Shown here piece after piece: positions 57,073-64,000 of a DNA stretch of 64,000 nt. Source of the DNA: Proteles cristata cristata (lineage: Eukaryota > Chordata > Mammalia > Carnivora > Hyaenidae); the NCBI GenBank assembly GCA_017311185.1, contig JAESUZ010000962.1, positions 62,001-126,000 of the forward strand, in the 5' to 3' direction. Every line of letters starts with the position of its first letter. The first letter of the stretch is position 1. Under the pieces are notes generated by a model that was given only the letters and a program-made list of their open reading frames with translations, had not been told where the DNA came from and made no database searches. Made by a program: the position numbers and the translations under genes.

Positions 57073-58474
57073 CCCCCCTCTCTCTCCCTAGTTCTCTCTC
57101 TCTCTCAAAATAAATAAATATGCTTAGGGGCACCTGGGTGGCTCAGTCAGTTAAGCATCTGACTTCAGCTCAGGTCATGATCTCTCAGTCCATGAGTTCG
57201 AGCCCCACATCGGGCTCTGTGCTGACAGCTCAGAGCCTGGAGCCTGCTTTGGATTCTGTGACTCCCTCTGTCTCTGCCTCTCCCCCACTCACACTCTGAC
57301 TCTCTCTCTCTCAAAAATAAATAAACATTAAGAAACTTAAATAAATAAAAATAAATAGATATGCTTAAAAAAAAAAAAAGAACTGGACTTTGATCCGTGT
57401 TGATGGGCTAGACAGAGGGGAGGTAGCCCTGTGAGATGAGTTGAGCTTAGAATGGTCAGATTACAAATTCTCTCTCTCCTTTCTCCCCAGCAGAGGGGCC
57501 TCCCCTTGGTTATCTGGGTGTCTGTGAGAGAAGCTTCCCTGCATGGTCACCATAGGTCATTTGCTGGGTGCCCTTCCCTGCCGTGGGTACATCCACATGG
57601 CCAGTGCCCAGGGAGCACTGGCAGGAGACGGGATGGGAAGAGGAGAGAGGACAGAGTCTCCCTGAGGCTCCCGGTGGGCTGCTGTGTCCCTCCTCAACCA
57701 AGGGTAGCAGGTGGCCTCTCCACACAGCTTCTTTGCTCTCTTGGGTCAATACCGCCATCTTCCTTTCACTCCCACTGGCCTAGGGACCATGTCTGTGGCC
57801 CACCATCATTAGCCTGAGTATTGGACTGTCTGTTGTGATTTTGTGATTTCCCCACACTTTGTCCATACCGTTGTTTTCAAAATCTGTTTTTGCAGCTCTG
57901 TTCAAAGCATCCACTTTGAGGGTGCCATCACTTTCCTGCGGAGACTCTGAATCTATAGGGATAGTCATCCCCTAGAAATTCATAAATGCATAGAGTATTA
58001 AAGTTGAAGAGGGAACTTAGATGTCTTCTCGTCCAGTTCCTCTATTTAAGGAAGAAAACCTATTCAGAGAGGCTGAGTGGGTTGGCCAAGGTCACATAGG
58101 AAGTTAATAAGCACATTTGATTTTCTTTTATGGAAGAAGTGAATCATAGAAAGAAGCAATTCTTTCCAGGAAGAGGAGGCCTGGATCTTTGAGCTCATTA
58201 TGGGAAGCAGTTGGAAGTTTTAAAGATGGAGAAACATGTTCTTACTGTCTAAGACATTCTTGCCCACTCCAGAAACTTTCCTCCACAAGGTGTCAATAGC
58301 GCATGTTTATTTCCTCCCCCAGGGATAGGACCCATCCACCTCAATGAGATCGAGTGCACTGGGAATGAGAAGTCCATTATAGACTGCAAGTTCAACGCTG
58401 AGTCTCAGGGCTGCAGCCACGAGGAAGATGCTGGTGTGAGATGTAACATCCCTGCCATGGGCTTCCAGAAAAAG
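18111..58474 (+). CDS. LOXL2: LOXL2, lysyl oxidase-like 2 (5' two-thirds... six coding exons, 3' end outside window)
   Basis: Six exons joined in phase give 434 codons matching LOXL2, in the same residue numbering as the human protein. LOXL2 is a secreted, copper- and lysyl-tyrosylquinone-dependent amine oxidase that deaminates lysines to cross-link collagen and elastin, notably collagen IV. Nuclear roles in chromatin and epithelial-mesenchymal transition have also been reported. Visible here are a signal peptide (residues 1-25), SRCR1 (about 58-159), SRCR2 (about 188-302) and SRCR3 (about 326-425). SRCR4 and the catalytic domain with the copper-binding histidines are not in the window; the human protein is 774 residues, so about 56% of the coding sequence is present. 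Every exon junction has an AG acceptor, and five of the six donors are GT; the exception is GC at 25650. No frameshift or stop interrupts the joined reading frame, so the gene looks intact as far as it can be seen. Confidence 0.97.
19461..19906 (+). mobile_element. Two felid SINEs head-to-tail within one pair of flanking repeats
   Basis: Unit 1 runs 19461-19660, unit 2 from 19661 to about 19895, both sense. One 18-bp duplication, ttaaagcagcaaggatga (19443-19460) and ttaaagtagcaaagaaga (19907-19924), brackets both with three mismatches. Either a dimer was copied as one RNA or unit 2 inserted into the A-rich tail of unit 1. Confidence 0.9.
20712..20933 (+). mobile_element. Felid/carnivore SINE, sense, older variant
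   Basis: Contains 'gtagctcagtcggttaagc' and the extra 'tgactcttgatttctgctc' found in older copies, and ends in 'aaataaataaataaac' plus poly-A. Confidence 0.88.
20987..21087 (+). repeat. (GGAA)n homopurine microsatellite
   Basis: 101 bases without a pyrimidine on the + strand: irregular GGGA/GAGA units, then about 14 regular GGAA units. Likely length-polymorphic and able to form triplex DNA. Confidence 0.92.
22309..22549 (+). mobile_element. Felid SINE with expanded (CT)n, perfect 12-bp target-site duplication
   Basis: Sense copy, body diverged, with its pyrimidine block grown to an uninterrupted 63-bp (CT)n at 22471-22533. Flanked by caagaaagcagc at 22297-22308 and 22550-22561. Confidence 0.9.
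23530..24520 (-). mobile_element. Old LINE-1 3' relic, antisense, carrying an inserted younger L1 end
   Basis: 'ttcattcaatagtg'-type text, 'cccatggcaacctccattc' and 'gtataatcccagaagtggg' mark an antisense L1M-type 3' end. It is interrupted at about 24106-24330 by another L1 3' end. Confidence 0.7.
24106..24330 (-). mobile_element. Carnivore L1 3' end nested in the older L1
   Basis: Begins 'atttattgaagtatagcc' and includes 'gttttgggtgtacaac', typical of carnivore L1 3' ends read in reverse. The strings cccatttttatttt (24096) and cccatttttaattt (24331) are its likely target-site duplication. Confidence 0.65.
25474..25649 (+). CDS. LOXL2: LOXL2 coding exon 2 (second half of SRCR1), followed by a GC donor
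   Basis: The acceptor ccttcag ends at 25473 and the exon opens by completing codon G119, then P-I-W-L-D-N. It encodes residues 119-177 with C128, C138, C148 and C158, the remaining SRCR1 cysteines, which pair with each other and with C84/C97 of the previous exon. The segment around V145-C158 is almost identical to human LOXL2. The reading frame that continues correctly into the next exon requires the exon to end at GAG (E177, 25647-25649), where the intron begins GCAAGT instead of GT. The nearest downstream GT would add four bases and break the frame. Confidence 0.95.
26008..26525 (-). mobile_element. MLT1-type MaLR LTR relic, antisense
   Basis: Begins 'ctagttaccaattgccatg' and passes through 'attctgttggtcacacagac' to 'ggggccatcttggaggttgg', the reverse of an MLT1 LTR, with about the expected length. 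No internal coding part is seen. Confidence 0.65.
26528..26665. repeat. MER20-like DNA transposon fragment
   Basis: 'gaggcctcaccccagacccc' followed by 'tgaatcagaatctcc' fits the middle of MER20-type hAT elements. Diverged and partial. Confidence 0.4.
27714..27956 (-). mobile_element. Felid SINE, antisense
   Basis: Antisense copy with T-rich tail and 'gccatccaggtgcccc' head. Flanks ttataacatcttta occur at about 27700 and 27956. A second tiny SINE-tail scrap sits just upstream at 27650-27670, bracketed by a repeat of cttaatagaaatatgagctt. Confidence 0.88.
29290..29935 (+). mobile_element. CR1/L3-type LINE 3' end relic, sense
   Basis: 'tggaaactgtatcatatgag', 'tctttaaatatttgaaatg' and the ending 'gattgccaagttctaagatc' follow the 3' end of ancient mammalian L3/CR1 elements. 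It may begin several hundred bases earlier. Confidence 0.55.
29954..30180 (+). mobile_element. Felid SINE, sense, with target-site duplication
   Basis: Complete sense copy with A-rich tail between tgaaaatacgccca (29940-29953) and agaaaatacaccca (30181-30194). Confidence 0.93.
30258..30336 (+). repeat. Compound (CT)n(CA)n microsatellite
   Basis: About 40 bp of CT (one TG interruption) joined through 'cata' to 36 bp of uninterrupted CA. The long frames with poly-Ser/Leu or Thr/His here are products of the repeat. Confidence 0.95.
31665..31888 (+). mobile_element. Felid SINE, sense, with internal duplication
   Basis: Sense copy between ttaaacctag at 31655 and 31889. The body contains 'gagccccat' twice (near 31734 and 31752), a small internal duplication in the B-box region. 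Confidence 0.88.
32614..32641 (+). repeat. (CCCCCT)n tract
   Basis: Four runs of five C with one- to three-base spacers; G-quadruplex potential on the minus strand and i-motif potential on the plus strand. Confidence 0.7.
34690..34860. repeat. LINE-2 relic (probable)
   Basis: 'ggttcattccaaaaatattt' followed by 'cccactacgtgtcatgtctg' and 'gagactcacaattcaagg' is the typical L2 3' text, strongly diverged. Confidence 0.5.
35700..35971 (-). mobile_element. SINE, antisense, with (ATT)n tail expansion
   Basis: The poly-T/A side has become a 45-bp (ATT)n microsatellite (35715-35759), followed by a diverged antisense SINE body ending 'gccatccaggtgcccc'. The minus-strand 266-codon frame over this region owes its poly-Asn run to the microsatellite. 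Confidence 0.85.
35988..36195 (-). mobile_element. Felid SINE, antisense, target-site duplication abuts the previous SINE
   Basis: Well-kept antisense copy. The duplication ctggaaggccagtt occurs at 35972 and 36196; it lies directly after the neighbouring SINE, so the two insertions are only about 15 bp apart. Confidence 0.93.
37545..37720 (+). repeat. MIR relic
   Basis: 'ggcttggagtcagaactcgg' then 'ggctgtgtgaacttggagag' matches a forward MIR. Confidence 0.55.
37855..38080 (+). repeat. (TGAA)n and degenerate (CA)n microsatellites
   Basis: Five TGAA units at 37856-37876 and an interrupted CA/CACG array at 38020-38080. The Cys/Val-rich minus-strand frames here come from the CA array. Confidence 0.8.
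40319..40530 (+). CDS. LOXL2: LOXL2 coding exon 3 (first part of SRCR2)
   Basis: The acceptor cttcccag ends at 40318 and the donor gtaagg begins at 40531. The exon encodes residues 178-247 plus two bases of codon 248, starting N-L-N-I-Q and ending K-V-Y-K across the junction. It holds the atypical lysine/arginine-rich start of SRCR2 (K197-R198) and C218 and C231. Sequence differences from human are conservative (for example V201-T202 where human has V-M, and K240 where human has R). A minus-strand open frame over the same bases is a shadow. Confidence 0.95.
43845..44050 (-). mobile_element. SINE, antisense, diverged
   Basis: Antisense body with GAGA block and 'gagatcatgacctgagcc'; head mutated to 'gtcccccaggcatgcc'. 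No clear target-site duplication. Confidence 0.82.
44607..44786 (-). mobile_element. Felid SINE, antisense, with target-site duplication
   Basis: Antisense copy between aggtcttttcatttttaat (44588) and aggacttttcatttttaat (44787). Confidence 0.92.
45607..45838 (+). mobile_element. Felid SINE, sense
   Basis: Sense copy with intact B-box-like gttcgagccc and 'aaaaataagtaaacattt' tail. The flanks are related (aagaaaatatattggt / aagaaggtattggt), giving a weak target-site duplication. Confidence 0.9.
47171..47393 (+). CDS. LOXL2: LOXL2 coding exon 4 (end of SRCR2 and protease-processing linker)
   Basis: The acceptor ccctctgcag ends at 47170 and the donor gtgaga begins at 47394. The first base completes K248; residues 249-322 follow. 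C265, C275, C291 and C301 finish SRCR2. N288-V-T is a glycosylation sequon at the position known to be glycosylated in human LOXL2. The linker R314-F-R-K317|A318 keeps the basic site at which human LOXL2 is reported to be cut by proprotein convertases such as PACE4; the K317 codon is 47376-47378. The exon ends in phase 0 after E322. Confidence 0.95.
47914..48521 (-). mobile_element. 5'-truncated carnivore LINE-1, antisense, with ~20-bp target-site duplication
   Basis: Same 3' portion of the element as the copy at 3630: 3' UTR first, then the C-terminal part of ORF2 encoded on the minus strand at 48153-48515. Flanked by cagaaaggacaaaaatttta (about 47892) and cagaaaggtcaaaaatttta (about 48522). 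Confidence 0.92.
48901..50049. repeat. Inverted repeat, ~109-bp arms 930 bp apart
   Basis: Arm 1 (48901-49009) reversed reads 'ccctaataaatgatcagcca', then a C/T-rich block, then 'gtttccagaatatgcacatc'. Arm 2 (49940-50049) reads 'ccctaataaatgatcagcca', then a C/T-rich block, then 'gtttccagaatgtggaaatc'. By eye identity is roughly 80-85% with small indels. Translated frames show the same peptide S-L-I-N-D-Q-P in both. Neither arm matches a repeat family I recognise. Confidence 0.85.
51626..51809 (+). CDS. LOXL2: LOXL2 coding exon 5 (first half of SRCR3)
   Basis: The acceptor ctcttcag ends at 51625 and the donor gtaagg begins at 51810. Residues 323-383 plus one base of codon 384 are encoded. 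The segment L325-R-L-R-G-G through G-R-V-E-V and W347-G-T-V-C351-D-D is the standard opening of an SRCR domain, with C364 following. The intron starts with a G-rich run (ggg-attgggggtggggggt), a type of sequence that can act as an intronic splicing enhancer; that role is inference. Confidence 0.95.
52961..53000 (+). repeat. Perfect 20-bp tandem duplication
   Basis: tcccttggatctcaaatagt occurs twice with no spacer and no mismatch. Confidence 0.95.
53868..54172 (-). repeat. Old hAT-type DNA transposon relic
   Basis: 'agctgtccagtagaaatac' through 'aataaaaagaaacaggtgaa' and 'gacatgtaatcagaatg' to 'ggccacattccgagtgctc' and 'gtattggtcagggcag'. The ends are near inverted complements, as in hAT MITEs. 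Orientation is tentative. Confidence 0.55.
55385..55525 (+). repeat. MIR relic
   Basis: 'cagtttcctcattttactga' then 'gttgtgaggattgagttac' and 'gtaagcgctcagtgaatgtt' form the MIR 3' half. Confidence 0.7.
56890..57376 (+). mobile_element. Felid SINE with a second SINE inserted in its tail
   Basis: The outer SINE (56890 to about 57126 and 57368-57376) is bracketed by aaagaactagactta (56875) and aaagaactggacttt (57377). The inner sense SINE (57127-57352) has its own duplication, aaataaatatgctta (57112) and aaatagatatgctta (57353), inside the outer tail. The order of the two insertions is therefore clear. Confidence 0.93.
57990..58115 (-). repeat. MIR-like relic
   Basis: 'aacttagatgtcttctcg', 'cagagaggctgagtgggtt' and 'gccaaggtcacatagg' look like an antisense MIR or related old SINE, ending about 200 bp before coding exon 6. 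Confidence 0.5.
58323..58474 (+). CDS. LOXL2: LOXL2 coding exon 6 (second half of SRCR3), last exon in the window
   Basis: The acceptor cctcccccag ends at 58322 and the donor gtgagg begins at 58475. It completes G384 and encodes residues 385-434, with C395, C405, C414 and C424 completing SRCR3. It ends in phase 0 at K433-K434. In human LOXL2 the next residues open SRCR4; no exon that could encode them was found between 58475 and 64000, so the following intron is at least 5.5 kb long. Confidence 0.95.
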
Positions 58475-58774
58475 GTGAGGGGATTATGTTCTGTTTTGGT
58501 GACCGAGCCCCAGAGGGTATAAGCCAGGTGGCCTCACACTGAAAACTCCTAACAGGTGATGTTAGAGTGCTCTGATGATGAACTCAGAGAGGGCTCAGGC
58601 TCCACTGCTGTCACCATTAAGGACATTGTCACCTAACATTCATTAAATGGCCAAAGTGAGAAAACGTATATATAAACACCACTGTCCTTAGTGGCCGATG
58701 TCGGGCATACACTGTGTGCCTCACTCTGTTCTGGGACTGGACGTGTGGTGTGATCTCAGGGCAGTCCCTTCTGT

Positions 58775-58831
58775 AAGCACCTGGGACACCCTTGGCACTC
58801 AAGGTCTGAAGCACCTGGGACACCCTTGGCA
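58775..58831 (+). repeat. Two exact 23-bp copies, period 34 bp
   Basis: The 23-base string beginning aagcacctgggacaccctt occurs at 58775-58797 and again at 58809-58831 with an 11-base spacer. Confidence 0.95.
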
Positions 58832-59119
58832 TGGTCCCTAGCCAAAGACCCAGAGGAACTACATCGACAGCAGGTCTACAAATTACACAAACATAAGCAC
58901 AATATAGACAATATTTTGGGACAGAAGACTGTACTTTGGCAACCAGAGGGAAATAAGGGGAAACTTAACAGCATTACACCAGAGACACACCCTTCCTTTC
59001 CTGAGATGGAGTCTCTAAAAACCTACATCGTGTGGCTAGCATGGGTGATCTTTCCCACAGGGGTTGCCGGCAAGATGAATTCCTCCCAGTCTATCCAGTC
59101 CTACAGAAAGGCCCAGTAC

Positions 59120-59346
59120 AGGGTCGCCTGGGTGGCTCAGCCAGTTGAGAGTCTGACTTCAGCTCAGGTCATGATCTCACAGTTCATGGGTTTGAGCCCT
59201 GCATCAGGCTCTGTGCTGACAGCTAGTTCAGAGCCTGGAGCCTGCTTTGGATTCTGTGTCTCCCTCTCTCTCTGACCCTCCCCTGCTCACATTGCCTCTC
59301 TCTCTCAGAAATAAATAAAACATTAAAAAAAAAAAAAAGGAGGGGG
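59120..59346 (+). mobile_element. Felid SINE, sense, with target-site duplication
   Basis: Sense copy between ggcccagtac at 59110-59119 and 59347-59356. Confidence 0.93.
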
Positions 59347-59459
59347 GGCCCAGTACATCTTGCTTACTGCTCTTCACTATGCCATGAACTTGTCTGGGTC
59401 CTGTGCATGATCGGCTATAGGGCCGGCATGTTGGAAGGATTTATTTAGTGCTTCTTTTA

Positions 59460-59717
59460 TTTATTTATTTTTTTTTTCAGAGAGAGAGAGAGAGCAAGCA
59501 CACAAGCCTGAGCAGGGGAGGGGGAAGAAGGAGAGAGAGAGAGAGAGAAACTTTTTTTATTTTTTTTATTTTTTTTTTTACTTTTGAGAGAGACTTCTAA
59601 GCAGACCCCATGCTCAGGGTGGAGCTTGATGTGAGACTCAATCCCATGACCCTGGGATCATAACCTGAGCCCAAATCAGGACTCAGATGTTCAACCAACA
59701 GAGCTACCCAAGTGCTC
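59460..59717 (-). mobile_element. SINE, antisense, diverged, with doubled tail region
   Basis: Two poly-T plus GAGA blocks in series (59470-59500 and 59553-59592) precede one antisense body ('gggatcataacctgagccc'). This suggests a truncated SINE next to a second one, or a tail duplication. Possible flanks: ttagtgcttctttta and ttaagcacttatttt. Confidence 0.8.
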
Positions 59718-59748
59718 CTTAAGCACTTATTTTGAAAATGAACAAATG

Positions 59749-59980
59749 TGGGGGCGCCTGGTGGCTCAGTCGCATAAGCCTCCAATTCTTGATCTTGGCT
59801 CAGGTCATGATCTTATGGTTCATGGGTTCAAGCCCTGTGTCGGGCTCTGTGCTGGCATTGCAGAGCCTGCTTAGGATTCTTTCTCTCTCTCTCTCTCCCC
59901 TGCTCTCTCTCTCATGCACACGCACACGCATTCTCTCTCAATGTAAGTAAGTAAACATTACAAAAAAATAAAAATAAGTA
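59749..59980 (+). mobile_element. Felid/carnivore SINE, sense, with target-site duplication
   Basis: Sense copy with the older 'attcttgatcttggctcagg' variant, between gaaaatgaacaaatg (59734) and aaaatgagcaaatg (59981). Confidence 0.92.
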
Positions 59981-60734
59981 AAAATGAGCAAATGCAGACA
60001 TATCAGGGTGCCGGATGATTCCCCAGTCAGGTTCTTGCTTTGCCGGTGATTCTTGACCTTGGCACCAGCTTGCCAAGGATACTACTAAATTGGTCAACCA
60101 CAACATGTGTTGTGCAATTCGCGGCCCAATGGGCCAAGAACGTGAACCCGACAGCGCTGAGCCAAGCTATGCATTTGCCTGTGGGTGAACAGGAGCACAG
60201 GCCACAAGCCCACAGCTGTGGGGAAGGCTCACCATCGCTGATTGTCTGGTGGCATCCCGAGATAGGTAACAGCTACAAAAGGTGACACGCCACGTGTCCC
60301 AGTATGCTGTGGCACCCTTCACTTTAGGCTGATCAGAGTTGGCTGGAGCAGGGTTTCCAACACAAATGAAAGACCTGGGCCAGAGAAAGTGTTTTCCAGA
60401 TGCGTTCTATGGTAGGTACGGCTGAGCCAGGCTGTGTGCTCGCTGATGCCAACGGACGCACCACGTTCCAGGCACAAACAGCCTTACCCTTGCCCTCCAG
60501 GCTGCACGAGGGGCTCCTGGAGCTCAAGCATGCGGCTTGGGGGAGTTTTATACCTGGTTGCCATCCCCCAGAAAGGAAATGGGGGCGGTCACCTGTGAAA
60601 GAAAGTCGTACAGGCTGTGCTGGTTGTCCCAGGATGGCAGCGGGCCAGCCTTCCACACGGTGTGGCCCGGGGCTCCCAGGGCCGCCGGCCACAGCGCCGG
60701 ATGGAGCAATCAGGATTCCCGTGTTTTATCGCTG

Positions 60735-61123
60735 TTAGTTCGCCACGGCTGCCATAACAAAATACCACAGACCGGGTGGTTTAGACAGTAAAAATTTATG
60801 TTCTCCCAGTTCTAGGAGCTAGAAGTCTAAGATCAAAGTGCTGGCACAGTTGGTTGCCTCTGAGGCCTCTCTCCTTGGCTTGCAGATGGCTGCCGTCTCG
60901 CTCTTGCAGAGGCTGTGGCCTCGCGTGACCTCTGTGTCTGCATCCCTGGTGCCTCTTCCTCTTCTTATAAGGACACCAGTCATATGGGACGAGGGCCCAC
61001 CCTGATGACCCCATGTAACCTTCATTAGCGCTTGAAACACGCTTTCTCCAGACACAGCCATATTAGGGGCTAGGGCTTCAGCACATGGATTTTACGGGGC
61101 GGGAGGACACAGTTCACAACACT
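60735..61123 (-). mobile_element. MLT1-type MaLR LTR, antisense
   Basis: Runs from 'gccacggctgccataacaaa' through 'gcctctctccttggcttgca' and 'cttataaggacaccagtcat' to 'cacagttcacaacac', the reverse of an MLT1 LTR at nearly full length (about 390 bp). A solo LTR; no internal retroviral part adjoins it. Confidence 0.85.
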
Positions 61124-63244
61124 CACTCCCTGGCTGATTCCTTACTTAATTTCTTTGAGGCTTGAGTTTACTCTTTGGAAAATAGGGAGGTGAGAGAGAG
61201 GATTTCCCTAGCTTCCCTTCCAACCCTGTGCATGAGGAAATTGACTTGCCTATTGAATGTCTAATAAAAGGCCACAGACTTGGAACCCAGTGGCTTTGGG
61301 CATCCAGCCACAGCAGAGCCTCATTCCCCTCCCTGCTGGGGGCTGGGGGGGGAGGGAGGAGCCAAGCTGAGGAGGCTGGGGGAGCAGCAGGTGAGCGCAC
61401 CAGGGGACCCCCCCTTGCTGACCTCCAGTTCACCTCTGCACCATGGGGCTGACCAGGCCGGGTGGCAGGACCAAGCCCACGTACGGAATGTGAGTTGGAA
61501 AGTGCCCGCACCTCCTTTCCTGCTAACATCTGGTCCGGGTTACCTCGCCTCCTACCCCCTCACCTCTGCAAACAGGTGTGGCACTGGTTAACCACAACCT
61601 TATCAAAACATGATACAGCCTTGCCCTCCTCCGCGGGCTGGAAGTGTTTTGCTTTCCCTCTTCATACTCAGGGACACGTGGCTGCCTGCAGCTCACTCTC
61701 TTCTTTCAAACCCCAGACTGCTGCCCTCGGGAGCCCAGGGAAGTGCCTGGGTTATTTTCAGACATGTAGAGCAGGATTGACCTTCCCTGGTATCCTCACT
61801 GGCTGACGAGGTGGAAGAGTGAGGGCCAGAGGCCACTGGCTTCTCCGACGCCTCTTGGGGTGCCACCGGCGCTGGTGATGTCAGAGCACCTCGAGTTAGC
61901 GGGCCAGGCTATTTCCAGAATGCTGACGCCTAGGAGTGGGGCCCTGGGAATGGAGAGCAATGTCCCGGGCCAGGTCAGAGCTTCATGGCTCGCCTCTTGC
62001 TCCCACTGGTCTTCTCTGGAAAATGAGAAAAGGCCTCCGAGTGCATCTTGAAACACTCAGATTCCTTCCCGAGTCATGGAAACATGGTCCCTGTTACAAA
62101 GGCTGCTCCAAGCCTATGCACAGCAGCAGCATGGAGAAGGGCTTCAAGGAGAGGCCCTGCTCACCCCTGGTGACCCCACGAGTCGACCTGCAGCCATGTG
62201 CCTCAGCCAGAGGCCCTGAGATTCCCTTGGCTCGAGAATGCAGGACAGGGATGCTGCCACATGGCCAGCCACCTTTGGGAGGGCTGCACAGGCAGAGATG
62301 GACCAGGGAGAAAGTCTTCTAGAACCTCCTCAAGAGAGCCATGGACACAGAGGCCTTGCACTTGGGAGTCCCAGTGCTCTCTGGGAGCAGGACGAAGTGT
62401 GAACAGGGGTTGATCCAGCTCCTCCATTCTCACCCTTCACTGATCTCGAGATGACAAAATGATGTCAGTCTTCAGGAGGCAGTGGCCTGTGAAGGGGGCA
62501 GCTGGAGGCTCCATCTGTCCCCAGTAAGGCAGGGCACGGTCCACAGGGAATCCACAACCAGTTCTAAACCTGCCTGAAAGTCATTCTGCTCTTTAACTTG
62601 ACTGCCCGCTGCTATCTGAGCTTCAGTGCTAAGCTGGCCCACGGGACGCGTGCACCCCCTATGGGCCTCCCTCCCCACCCCGGGCTTGGTGGTGGGAGCT
62701 GGGCACCACACGGTGGGGAGGGGAGGGATCTGGATGTCCCGAAGAGAAGGGAAGCTTACCTCTGACTCCCGAGATCAGAGCCCAAGTTGTGGGAGTGCTC
62801 GGCCCGAGGCCTAGATGCAAGGCCTGCTCTGTCACAGTCCCCGGTGTCTGTCTGTCTGTCCACACACAGTGTCCAAACGGCCACGGCCAGGAGACTTGGG
62901 ACCAGCAGAGGAGGGAGAGGGGATGTGGGTGAGAGGCTGACAGACTGCTCCTTGTCAAAGCAGGGGGCCCAGAGAGGCAACCTGAGACGGGTTTCAGGAG
63001 ACCCAAAATAAGGTTCCTTTGTGAGTCTCGAAGCTTCAGGGGTCAGTCTGACCTCAGTGGATGGGAAATGCCTCAGAACACTAAAGCCCAGGTCCCAGGG
63101 CCCAGACCTCGCAGCCAGCGTGCTCCCTTCCCCGCTGGACTGTGAAGGCCCAACCCAGTCCTCGGGTCTGGGTCAGTGGTCCCTGCTCTGAATCCAAAGC
63201 AGCCCTGCCTGGAGCAGGAAGCTTAGCATCAATGGTTTGGAGGT

Positions 63245-63480
63245 AGTCTGGTATGGAAGTTACGAGGCGCTTCCCTTATCTGAGACTCTGCTTTCCTGTC
63301 TGTAGAATGGGGATGACCTAGAAGGATAGTGTGAGAGCAGAAGGAACTCATGTCCACAAGGGACTTGCATGGGCCCGCAGACACCATACGTGCTCCGAAG
63401 TGTGTCTCTAAATGTCCCGGCCCGAGCACCGTGCCTGTCTCAGAGCAGATGCTCAGCGAACATCAGCTGGGTGAATGGAT
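63245..63480 (+). repeat. MIR relic
   Basis: 'ctgctttcctgtctgtagaa' with 'tggggatgacc' and the ending 'gcagatgctcagcgaacatc' follow a forward MIR 3' half. Confidence 0.6.
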
Positions 63481-64000
63481 CTGGTGAAATCCGCACAACT
63501 GATTTCATCTCTGGGGAGGGGCTGGCATTATGGGAAGAGTTCTGTAAGCATGTAAAGGGAGTATATGGTGAAAGTAAAGGCCTTTGTTAGGTCTCGGGTA
63601 GGCAGAAGGGCTGGCCTGGGGTTACGTAGAGATGTCCCTGATGGGTTTTTACACCCACCCTGCCCAAAGCACTGGCCCTTCCTTGGGATGTTGGAGGTGA
63701 GTGGCCTGCCTCCTGCCATTCTGGGATTTTATAAATGGCTCTGCTCATCTTATTTGTTTGTGTTTTTACATAGACCCAAAGATATACAACCCATATCTAA
63801 GACAGTGTCTGGTGCCCACCTTCACCTGGGGTCCTCAGCCTCAGACACTCAGGAATACAAACATTGGCCTCCAGAAGGCCAGCCCCCTTCTTGCTTGCTC
63901 TGACCCCTTCTATTTCTTCTGAAAAGAGTTTTGATGTCTGATGGGACTCCTACCCTAATAAAGATCATTGCTATAATGATGGCTAATATTTCTTGAGCAC

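Larger units (their letters stand above)
51810..58322 (+). other. LOXL2: LOXL2 intron after coding exon 5 (6,513 bp, phase 1, GT-AG)
   Basis: Contains a perfect 20-bp tandem duplication (52961-53000), a MIR trace near 53420-53530, (TGAA)n at 53767-53800, a hAT relic, MIRs near 54950-55070 and 55385-55525, and a nested SINE pair. No other gene is supported. Confidence 0.8.
58475..64000 (+). other. LOXL2: LOXL2 intron after coding exon 6 (at least 5,526 bp, continues beyond window)
   Basis: Holds a SINE cluster at 59120-59980, an MLT1 LTR at 60735-61123 and a MIR-like block at 63245-63480. I searched for the next SRCR4 exon text and found none. The remaining frames of 60-130 codons overlap on both strands with no recognisable domain. 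Confidence 0.75.

Noticed and set aside
1..64000. CRISPR arrays, phage or integron features, bacterial operons
   Set aside because: No regularly spaced direct repeats with unique spacers and no compact gene arrays; all repetition seen is microsatellite or retroelement.

Overview
This window is mammalian nuclear DNA, and the repeats point to a cat-family carnivore (Felidae). It carries about 23 copies of a roughly 200-bp tRNA-derived SINE. Its head reads like 'gcgcctgggtggctcag', it has an internal RNA polymerase III B-box-like 'gttcgagccc', and it ends in CT-rich and (AAATAAA)n tails. This is the layout of the felid SINEC family, not the canid one. Carnivore-type LINE-1 3' ends, MIRs, MLT1 LTRs and a CR1/L3 relic are also present. 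The species cannot be read from the sequence.

The only protein-coding gene I can support is LOXL2 (lysyl oxidase-like 2), on the + strand and cut by the right edge. Six coding exons (18111-18465, 25474-25649, 40319-40530, 47171-47393, 51626-51809, 58323-58474) join in phase to 1302 nt, or 434 codons. They cover the signal peptide and the first three SRCR domains. The fourth SRCR domain and the copper/LTQ-dependent amine oxidase domain lie beyond base 64000. A CpG-rich block at about 12050-12560 is the best candidate for the promoter and 5' non-coding exon, but it is unproven.

Layout: 1-12040 is upstream intergenic DNA with an old L1 relic, six SINEs, two younger truncated L1s and MIRs. 12040-12665 is the CpG island. 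12665-18041 is a putative first intron with an L1M relic and G-rich tracts. 18042-58474 holds the LOXL2 exons and their repeat-loaded introns. 58475-64000 is the next, incomplete intron with a SINE cluster and an MLT1 LTR.

I found no undescribed multi-gene system, no CRISPR and no bacterial-style operon. The points most worth a second look are a GC-AG intron (donor at 25650), a ~109-bp inverted repeat inside the 47394-51625 intron that is not made of the usual SINEs, hypoxia-type core motifs in the CpG island, and a +/-/+ SINE cluster after the last visible exon. Most long open frames elsewhere are chance frames through repeats or GC-rich DNA. Human comparisons come from memory of the protein, not from an alignment run here.
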